Part shown: piece by piece, positions 58,732 to 64,000 of the stretch
Layout: every line of letters begins with the position of its first letter
Numbering within the stretch: position 1 is the stretch's first letter
Source of the DNA: Bacteroidota bacterium
GTDB taxonomy: Bacteria > Bacteroidota > Bacteroidia > Cytophagales > Cyclobacteriaceae
NCBI GenBank assembly: GCA_018267285.1
Contig: JAFDYU010000007.1
Coordinates: forward strand, 124,206-188,205
DNA length: 64,000 nucleotides
Reading direction: 5' to 3'
Position numbers and translations under genes: made by a program
The notes under the pieces: generated by a model
Told to the model about the DNA's origin: nothing
Seen by the model: the letters and a program-made list of their open reading frames with translations, nothing else
Databases searched by the model: none

Positions 58732-59508
58732 ATGCCCCATCAGGTTTCCCGTTACGGGTGGTTGCCCGACTTGCCCGGCCAACGCGACTTGGCGTATGCT
58801 GCCCCACGGCCGTTGTTGCGAAAGCTGCCGAACAAGGTCGATCTCACCAAAAGTTGTCCGCCTGTTTACAACCAAGGGCAACTCGGAAGCTGCACGGCCA
58901 ATGCGATTGGCGCGGCCTTCGAGTTTGAACAGATCAAGCAAAAGGCAAAAAAATTTATGCCCTCGCGGTTGTTCATTTACTACAACGAGCGCGCGATCGA
59001 ACACACCACCGACAGCGACAGCGGGGCCATGCTGCGCGATGGAATTAAAACCGTACACAAACAAGGTGTGTGCCCCGAAAATAGGTGGCCTTACAACCCG
59101 GCCAAGTTTGCCGATAGGCCCCAGCCCAGTTGCTACACCGAAGCACTGAGCCATCAGGTCACTTCGTATCACCGGGTGGCACGCACGTTAAATCAGATGA
59201 AAGGCTGCCTGGCCGAAGGCTACCCGTTTGTGTTTGGCTTCACGGTGTACGAATCTTTCGAGAGCGAAGCCGTGGCACAAAGCGGCAAAGTAAACCTGCC
59301 CAAAAAAGGGGAACCACAAATTGGAGGCCACGCAGTGATGGCCGTGGGGTACAGCGAAAGCAGCAAACGGTTTATCGTGCGCAACAGCTGGGGCGAAGGG
59401 TGGGGCATGAAAGGATATTTTACCATGCCGTACAACTACCTGTTGAACGAAAACCTTTCCGATGATTTTTGGACGATACGGTTGGTGGAAAGAAAAATTT
59501 CGAGTTAA
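58732..59508 (+). CDS. Papain-like C1-family cysteine peptidase
   Basis: 258 residues without a signal peptide. The motif YNQGQLGSCTANAIG supplies the oxyanion Gln48 and nucleophile Cys54, GGHAVMAVGY the catalytic His, and VRNSWGEGWGMKGYF the Asn and the WG block. Opening residues YGWLPDLPGQRDLAYAAP occur in a bacterial/viral C1 subgroup with no pro-region. It is predicted to act in the cytoplasm. It is the last of the four-gene cassette, 27 bp after the small membrane protein. The substrate is unknown. Confidence 0.9.
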   Translation: MPHQVSRYGWLPDLPGQRDLAYAAPRPLLRKLPNKVDLTKSCPPVYNQGQLGSCTANAIGAAFEFEQIKQKAKKFMPSRLFIYYNERAIEHTTDSDSGAMLRDGIKTVHKQGVCPENRWPYNPAKFADRPQPSCYTEALSHQVTSYHRVARTLNQMKGCLAEGYPFVFGFTVYESFESEAVAQSGKVNLPKKGEPQIGGHAVMAVGYSESSKRFIVRNSWGEGWGMKGYFTMPYNYLLNENLSDDFWTIRLVERKISS

Positions 59509-59635
59509 ACAAAGAAACGGACAGTTCTTTTCTTGCTGCTTGCGTTTTCGTTTTGTGCCCAGGCGCAGTACCTCAACTGGGTAAAGCAGATTGCAAGTGA
59601 GGCTAACTATGTAAACCTGAACGGTGGCGGGTTAA
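59509..59635 (+). pseudogene. Remnant of a secreted-protein N terminus (signal peptide plus SBBP-like start)
   Basis: Directly after the peptidase stop, the same frame reads TKKRTVLFLLLAFSFCAQAQ and then YLNWVKQIASEANYVNLNGG. This is a textbook signal peptide followed by the WxKQI beginning seen in SBBP-type secreted proteins. No start codon is present (ACA precedes the AAGAAA lysines) and similarity stops within 40 residues, so it is a degraded gene start. Confidence 0.5.
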
Positions 59636-59671
59636 CCCACTTATTTTTTATATTCGTTTTGTTGTGGCACA

Positions 59672-61186
59672 ATGAGGGCATACATTTTTTCTTTTTTAAC
59701 TGTTCTTAGCATGGCAACCGTTGCCCAAAAGCAGGCCAACATCTGGTATTTTGCCGATTATTTAGGCCTTGACTTTAACTATTCGCCACCCAAAATATTG
59801 TTGGATGGGAAGATCACTTCAAATAACCTCCCCAACGACCCGTTTGCCGAAGCCTCAAGTGTTGCCTCAGACGAAAACGGCCATCTGCTTTTTTATACTG
59901 ACGGTGTGTATGTATGGAATAAGAACCAGCAAGTGATGCCCAACGGCACCGGGCTCTTTGGGAACAGCACCACCACCCAGACCCTCATTGTGCCCCAGCC
60001 GGGCAATGACCGCCTCTATTACATCTTCACCGCCTCGGCAGGCGATTATGTTTACACCCCGCCCGATAAAAAAGGGTTTCGCTACTCAATTGTTGATCTG
60101 TCTTTAAATGGTGGACTGGGAGACGTTACCGACAAAAATATTCTACTCTCTGCAAGCACCACCGAGAAAATGGCAGCCACGCTGCACCGAAACCGCCAAG
60201 ACATTTGGGTGGCGATGCACGAAATGGGCAACGATGTTTTCCGCGCTTACCTCATCAACCCAAAGGGGTTGAACAGATACCCTGTTTTAAGTTCAACAGG
60301 GGCAATTATGGCTGACTACAACTTTAATGGAGCAAGATACTCAAACTCAGCCGGACAATTAAAATTTTCTCCTAATGGAAAAATGCTGGCAAGTGCAATA
60401 GCTAATGCTTTAGAAAATAATGGCGTTGAACTATATGACTTTGACACTTCAAATGGTACAGTAGTTTTTTCGAAATCTATAACTATGGAAGCTTTTGAGA
60501 AAGACCACAACGAATATTATCCTTATGGCATTGAATTTTCTAAGGGTGCAAAATACTTGTATGTTACAATTGGGGCAGGAGATTTTTTGTATCAATTTGA
60601 TCTTTCAAAAGACGATGTGCAGAAGAGTAAGGTGTCGTTAACGGTAAGTGCAGGAGTTCACACCAGCCAGCTTCAGCTTGCGCCCGATGGGAAAATCTAT
60701 GTGGCCAACGACCCACTCATCGGCCCCAGAAATGATTCTACCTTTATGGGGGTAATAAATTCCCCAGATTCAGCAGGCAATGCCTGCCATTATAACGGCA
60801 AACAAATAGCTGTTCCATTCAATTGGTTAACCAATAATACTGTCAATGTTGGGCTGCCGAACTTTTTGTCGAGCTACTTTTATGATCCCAGTTTATTTCC
60901 CATTGACACATCAATGCCTAATTACCTTTTTGAAATGCCCAATGTTTTTACACCCAATGGCGATGGGCTGAACGAACGGTTTATACCCATAGAATTTTAT
61001 TATATCAAAGCAGCATCGTTAACCATTGTGAACCGGTGGGGTAAAGAAGTTTTTAAAACCAACGATGTTTTGAAAGGCTGGGAAGGTGGCGAGTGTGCCG
61101 ATGGCACCTATTATTGGTTTGTAAAGTTTGTGGGCGAAAACGGCCAAGCGGGCAGCCAACACGGGTGGGTGCAACTGATGCGTTAG
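59672..61186 (+). CDS. Secreted propeller-like protein with T9SS type B sorting domain
   Basis: 504 residues with a signal peptide (RAYIFSFLTVLSMATVAQ). The segment ANIWYFADYLGLDFNYSPP ... LLFYTDGVYVWNKNQQVMPNGTGL belongs to a common Bacteroidota surface-protein family built as a WD40/propeller-like domain. The C terminus (about 415-504) has NVFTPNGDGLNERF, SLTIVNRWGKEVFKT and DGTYYWFVKF, the gliding-motility-associated (CHU_C) sorting domain. It should be exported by the type IX system. No PorP/SprF partner is adjacent, unlike the repeat protein at 38.4 kb. Confidence 0.9.
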   Translation: MRAYIFSFLTVLSMATVAQKQANIWYFADYLGLDFNYSPPKILLDGKITSNNLPNDPFAEASSVASDENGHLLFYTDGVYVWNKNQQVMPNGTGLFGNSTTTQTLIVPQPGNDRLYYIFTASAGDYVYTPPDKKGFRYSIVDLSLNGGLGDVTDKNILLSASTTEKMAATLHRNRQDIWVAMHEMGNDVFRAYLINPKGLNRYPVLSSTGAIMADYNFNGARYSNSAGQLKFSPNGKMLASAIANALENNGVELYDFDTSNGTVVFSKSITMEAFEKDHNEYYPYGIEFSKGAKYLYVTIGAGDFLYQFDLSKDDVQKSKVSLTVSAGVHTSQLQLAPDGKIYVANDPLIGPRNDSTFMGVINSPDSAGNACHYNGKQIAVPFNWLTNNTVNVGLPNFLSSYFYDPSLFPIDTSMPNYLFEMPNVFTPNGDGLNERFIPIEFYYIKAASLTIVNRWGKEVFKTNDVLKGWEGGECADGTYYWFVKFVGENGQAGSQHGWVQLMR

Positions 61187-61508
61187 AAAAAATTCTTGCT
61201 AAATAGATGTTCAACCTAAAAACAAAAAGTCATTGTTTGGCGGAAACAAATCGTAATCAAAAAATAAATTAGATTTTGGTTGCACTTTGTTTTTTCGAAC
61301 TATCAGTTACTCAACGTTTACCAACCAAAAAGCTACCGTGTTCTTGGTAGCTTTTTTCTTTTTTATTGGATTTTAAAATCTGATGTTACGCAAAACATGC
61401 AGAACTTTGTCAGCCTGAGCATGTCGAAGGCGGTTTTCGAGCATCGAAATAGGTTTCGATAAACTCAACCCGACAACCAAACTATGGGTTGCATAACATC
61501 AGTTAAAA
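61187..61508. other. Intergenic region with terminator and a small MITE
   Basis: Contains about 140 bp of AT-rich sequence without recognisable features, then the terminator at 61327-61365 and the MITE at 61380-61502 (both listed separately). A 60-codon frame at 61280-61462 runs through both and is not considered coding. Confidence 0.7.
61327..61365 (+). terminator. Rho-independent terminator after the type-B-sorted protein
   Basis: A perfect 11-bp stem (AAAAAGCTACC/GGTAGCTTTTT) with an 8-nt loop runs into a T-rich tract. A/T tracts on both sides allow bidirectional function for the hpf transcript from the other strand. Confidence 0.85.
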
Positions 61509-61509
61509 T
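61373..61509. mobile_element. 123-bp MITE-like element with 7-bp target duplication
   Basis: Ends are 14-bp inverted repeats with one mismatch, CTGATGTTACGCAA (61380-61393) and TTGCATAACATCAG (61489-61502). TTAAAAT flanks both ends (61373-61379 and 61503-61509). Inside are an imperfect 20-bp palindrome (61409-61428 with 61455-61474) and a perfect 7-bp hairpin (ATCGAAA/TTTCGAT, 61443-61460). Confidence 0.72.
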
Positions 61510-61811
61510 TAAACCCTTCCGGATCTGATTTTGGTTTTGAATTTTTTTAATTGCGTGCGGAGCGCTTCGGTGGCCAGATCGGTGGCTTCTTCAAACGAAC
61601 GTGCCTGCTCGCTGGCAAAGAGCTGGCTGCCGGGCACTTTTACTTTTATCTCCACGGTTTTGTTTTCGATGCCTTCATTATTCAGGCGCAAAAAAACTTC
61701 GCCATCTACCATCCGGTCGTAAAACGTCTCCAGCTTGTCAACTTTTTTCTGAATGAAATCGATGAGCTTGTCATCGGCATCGAAGTGGATGGAGTGAACT
61801 TGCAGTTTCAT
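61509..61811 (-). CDS. hpf: Ribosome hibernation promoting factor (HPF/RaiA-like, short form)
   Basis: 100 residues. MKLQVHSIHFDADDKLIDFIQKKVDKLETF and the strand/helix order beta-alpha-beta-beta-beta-alpha match HPF/YfiA. AFxARSFEEATDLATEAL and a basic end (KKFKTKIRSG) suit ribosome binding. It lacks the C-terminal dimerisation extension of long HPF. It binds 30S subunits during slowed growth. It follows the recombinase gene by 42 bp. Its stop codon borders the right TTAAAAT copy of the neighbouring MITE. Confidence 0.93.
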   Translation of the reverse strand: MKLQVHSIHFDADDKLIDFIQKKVDKLETFYDRMVDGEVFLRLNNEGIENKTVEIKVKVPGSQLFASEQARSFEEATDLATEALRTQLKKFKTKIRSGRV

Positions 61812-61853
61812 AATTAAAAATTTAAGTGGAACATAAAATTCATACTAATCATA

Positions 61854-62729
61854 CTAAGCTTTAGGGTGTGCCTGATCGAAGGTCTTTTTTAGTTTTTCTA
61901 TGGAATTGTGCGTGTACACTTGTGTAGCCGCCAAGCTGCTGTGGCCCAGCAAATCTTTCACGGCATTGATTTCCGCACCTTTGTTAAGCAAATGTGTGGC
62001 GTAGGTATGGCGCAAAACATGCGGGCTCTTTTTCTCTACGTTGGCGTCTTTCAAATATTTTTTTACAATGCGGTTAACGAGCATTGGGTAAAGCGGCAGG
62101 CCTGTTTCGGTTACCAACAAATTATCGTTTTTCTTTTCCACTTCGCGGTTTCTCACACGCTGGAATTCTTTGATGAGTTGAACGAGATTTTGCGTGAACG
62201 GGATCACCCTTTCTTTGTTCCTTTTTCCGAGCACCTTCAACGTTCGGTCGTACAGGTTTATGCTGGCGTCTTTTAATCCGATCAGTTCAGACAAGCGCAT
62301 GCCCGTACCGTACAACAGTTCGAGCACCAGCTGATTGCGTAAACCTTCAAACGTCTTTTCGAACACCGCGTTGTCGAGTGCCTGAACCGTGTCTGCCTCC
62401 TGAACAAAATGCGGTAGTTTCTTTTTGGTTTTTAAAATTTTGATTTTGGCCATCGGATCTTTTGCAATTGCTTCTTGCCGAATCAGGAATTTATAGTACG
62501 AGCGGAGACAGGCAATTTTACGGTTAACCGAAACGGTGTCCATTTTATTTTCAACCAAGCTCACAATCCAGGAGCGCACCAGAGCGTGGTTGGCATCTTG
62601 CGAAGGGGTTTTATCAAATTCTTGATCGAGGAAAGTCTGGAATTGACGCAAGTCGGTTTCATACGAAAGAACCGTTTTGGGGCTGTACCGCTTCTCGAAC
62701 TTGAGATATTTTAAGAAAGAATCACCCAT
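61854..62729 (-). CDS. Tyrosine recombinase of the XerC/XerD type
   Basis: 291 residues from the ATG at 62729 (MGDSFLKYLKFEKRYS); an alternative ATG at 62753 adds eight residues not typical for the family. An N-terminal SAM-like core-binding domain is followed by the catalytic domain with Arg in LLYGTGMRLSELIGL, HVLRHTYATHLL (HxxR), GHSSLAATQVYTHNS with the His and nucleophile Tyr. Length and end match chromosomal XerC/XerD rather than phage integrases. It is transcribed toward hpf and lies after the rpsU terminator. Confidence 0.9.
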   Translation of the reverse strand: MGDSFLKYLKFEKRYSPKTVLSYETDLRQFQTFLDQEFDKTPSQDANHALVRSWIVSLVENKMDTVSVNRKIACLRSYYKFLIRQEAIAKDPMAKIKILKTKKKLPHFVQEADTVQALDNAVFEKTFEGLRNQLVLELLYGTGMRLSELIGLKDASINLYDRTLKVLGKRNKERVIPFTQNLVQLIKEFQRVRNREVEKKNDNLLVTETGLPLYPMLVNRIVKKYLKDANVEKKSPHVLRHTYATHLLNKGAEINAVKDLLGHSSLAATQVYTHNSIEKLKKTFDQAHPKA

Positions 62730-62761
62730 GAACTGCACCCATCCGCTTGCCACTCAAGATA

Positions 62762-62800
62762 GCAAAAAAAATCCCCCGCCAATAAAATCAGCGGGGGATT
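62762..62800 (-). terminator. Rho-independent terminator after rpsU
   Basis: A perfect 10-bp stem (AATCCCCCGC/GCGGGGGATT) with an 11-nt loop; on the minus strand it is followed by seven T residues. It lies 24 bp after the rpsU stop and separates it from the recombinase gene. Confidence 0.9.
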
Positions 62801-62823
62801 GTTGACGAAATGTCTATCGAATG

Positions 62824-63018
62824 TTAATAATTATCCTGAGCGAACTGTTTTTGTTTGTAAGCTGCGTGAATAATCTCGCCTCTTCTTTTTACGGAAGGCT
62901 TTGTAAATGAAGTCCTTTCGCGCAATTCTTTCAAAACGCCTGTCTTTTCAAATTTTTTCTTGAAACGCTTCAGCGCCTTGTCGATCGATTCGTTCTCTTT
63001 AATGTTGATAATCAGCAT
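62824..63018 (-). CDS. rpsU: 30S ribosomal protein S21
   Basis: 64 residues: MLIINIKENESIDKALKRF is the S21 signature, followed by KKKFEKTGVLKELRERTSF and a basic/aromatic end. S21 is a small late-assembling 30S protein near the anti-Shine-Dalgarno end of 16S rRNA. It has its own promoter (63037-63068) and terminator, so it is monocistronic. Confidence 0.97.
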   Translation of the reverse strand: MLIINIKENESIDKALKRFKKKFEKTGVLKELRERTSFTKPSVKRRGEIIHAAYKQKQFAQDNY

Positions 63019-63036
63019 GTTTTACAATTAGGGCTG

Positions 63037-63068
63037 CAAATATAGCTTGAATAGGTTCAATTTTGCAA
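63037..63068 (-). promoter_or_regulatory. rpsU promoter
   Basis: On the minus strand TTG (63068-63066) is followed after 21 nt by TATATTTG (63044-63037), an exact -7 consensus. The rpsU ATG follows 18 bp after the -7 box. Confidence 0.5.
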
Positions 63069-63071
63069 ATT

Positions 63072-64000
63072 CTACTTTAAAATAGCCCTGGAAATCACCA
63101 GTTTCTGTATTTCCGAGGTTCCCTCGCCAATGGTACACAGTTTGGCATCGCGGTAGAATTTTTCTACCGGGAAATCCTTGATGTAGCCGTACCCGCCAAA
63201 AATCTGTACCGCATCGTTGGCAATTTCAACCGCAATTTCAGACGCATAAAGTTTCGCCATGGCCGACTCCTTGCTCATGGGCTTGTGTTTGTTTTTTAAG
63301 TCGGCCGACTGGTGAATCAGCAATTTTGCGGCTTCAATTTTGGTGGCCATCTCAGCGAGTTTGAACGATATTCCCTGAAACGTTGAAATGGGTTTGTTGA
63401 ATTGATGCCTTTCTTTCGAATACTGAAGTGCAGCTTCGTACGCTCCCATGGCAATGCCCAAACCGAGCGATGCAATGGAAATCCTTCCGCCATCTAAAAC
63501 TTTTAGAGCCTGCACAAACCCATCGCCCACCTCGCCAATCACGCTGCTCTTGTGCACTCGGCAATCGGTAAAAATCATTTCGGCTGTTTCGCTTGCGCGC
63601 ATACCGAGTTTATTTTCCTTTTTCCCGGCCGAAAAACCGGCCGTTCCACGCTCAACGATAAAAGCAGTCATTCCGTGCGAGTCTCCAATCTCTCCGGTGC
63701 GCGCAATTACTACGGCAACGTTCCCTGATTTACCGTGGGTGATAAAATTTTTTGCTCCATTCAAAACAAAATAGTCCCCATCTTTTTTGGCTACGGTGCG
63801 CATGTTGCCGGCATCAGAACCCGTGTTGGGCTCGGTTAAGCCCCAGGCCCCAATCCATTGGCCCGATGCTAACTTGGGCAGGTACTTTTGTTTCTGTTCT
63901 TCATTGGCAAATTGAAGGATATGTCCCGTACAAAGCGAATTGTGCGCAGCCATGGAAAGGCCGATAGAGCCATCTATTTTTGAAAGCTCTACGATGGCGG
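63072..64000 (-). CDS. Acyl-CoA dehydrogenase (partial, N terminus outside window)
   Basis: The last roughly 309 residues are inside the window; the frame remains open to the right edge, with [22 protein letters not shown] preceding the first visible ATG at 63953. Family motifs include [17 protein letters not shown] with GSDA flavin contacts, [33 protein letters not shown] and [34 protein letters not shown], where the Glu of GEGTSEIQ is the catalytic base. It oxidises acyl-CoA thioesters at C2-C3 with FAD. Chain-length specificity is unknown. Confidence 0.93.
   Translation of the reverse strand, partial: AIVELSKIDGSIGLSMAAHNSLCTGHILQFANEEQKQKYLPKLASGQWIGAWGLTEPNTGSDAGNMRTVAKKDGDYFVLNGAKNFITHGKSGNVAVVIARTGEIGDSHGMTAFIVERGTAGFSAGKKENKLGMRASETAEMIFTDCRVHKSSVIGEVGDGFVQALKVLDGGRISIASLGLGIAMGAYEAALQYSKERHQFNKPISTFQGISFKLAEMATKIEAAKLLIHQSADLKNKHKPMSKESAMAKLYASEIAVEIANDAVQIFGGYGYIKDFPVEKFYRDAKLCTIGEGTSEIQKLVISRAILK

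Noticed and set aside
61280-61462. 60-codon ORF on the plus strand
   Set aside because: It reads through a terminator hairpin and a MITE and has no protein-like pattern.
1-64000. tRNA, rRNA, riboswitch or CRISPR structures
   Set aside because: No cloverleaf-like sequence, regularly spaced repeat array or known riboswitch core was seen in any intergenic region by eye; a covariance-model scan would be decisive.

Overview
This 64-kb window looks like chromosome from a Bacteroidota bacterium, most likely of the Cytophagales/Chitinophagales type. The indicators are two secreted proteins with gliding-motility-associated C-terminal (type IX secretion, type B) sorting domains, a PorP/SprF-family outer-membrane protein, a SprE/PorW-like TPR lipoprotein, a propeller-type sensor kinase, several promoters of the Bacteroidota type (TTG, 17-21 nt, TAnnTTTG), and frequent GTG/TTG starts without Shine-Dalgarno sequences. 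I see no tRNA, rRNA or CRISPR array. Both ends cut genes: a VapC toxin on the left and an acyl-CoA dehydrogenase on the right.

Layout. (1) 1-5.2 kb is housekeeping/accessory: vapBC, an RhlE-type helicase, a CPBP membrane protein, an aldo/keto reductase, and the membrane-microdomain pair NfeD-FloA. (2) 5.2-29.3 kb is a large surface-polysaccharide locus arranged as two divergent arms from 11.87/12.04 kb. The minus arm holds a methyltransferase, WbuB-like glycosyltransferase, aminotransferase, retaining 4,6-dehydratase, monotopic sugar-phosphate transferase and Wzz-like protein, and ends in a translationally coupled CcmB. The plus arm holds a glycosyltransferase, AsnB-type amidotransferase, flippase, two polymerase/ligase-like membrane proteins, a WecA-like initiating transferase, a GT2, a UDP-glucuronate epimerase, a UDP-GlcNAc3NAcA module (dehydrogenase, WbpE, WbpD, WbpB), a GalE-like epimerase and rmlA-rmlC-rmlB without rmlD. 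Its centre (about 10-19 kb) is visibly AT-rich, as expected for exchanged O-antigen-type genes.

(3) 29.4-33.4 kb carries a secreted prolyl oligopeptidase lipoprotein and uvrC. (4) 33.5-43.4 kb is a sensor kinase/LuxR-type regulator pair followed by secreted beta-helix and repeat proteins, a PorP/SprF protein and a MORN/TonB-C-like protein. (5) 43.4-53.4 kb has PBP1A and SprE/PorW on the minus strand and an M23 peptidase-bactofilin-AtpZ operon on the plus strand. Between sprE and the M23 gene lies a 3-kb mosaic containing an M28 peptidase and a REP-associated tyrosine transposase (RAYT), bounded by two copies of a 109-bp piece of the sprE 5' region. (6) 53.4-64 kb contains tag, a 191-bp MITE with a 9-bp target duplication, a secreted RidA-like protein, a GNAT enzyme, a cystathionine synthase/lyase-type enzyme, an orphan LuxR-type regulator, a GC-rich cassette (degenerate receiver, TerB-like, small membrane protein, papain-like protease), a second type-B-sorted protein, a second small MITE, hpf, a Xer-type recombinase, rpsU and the acyl-CoA dehydrogenase.

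The least-explained parts are the RAYT/REP mosaic with its duplicated promoter, the two non-autonomous elements, and the pseudo-receiver/TerB/C1-peptidase cassette. All functions are inferred from sequence by eye; no database search was run.
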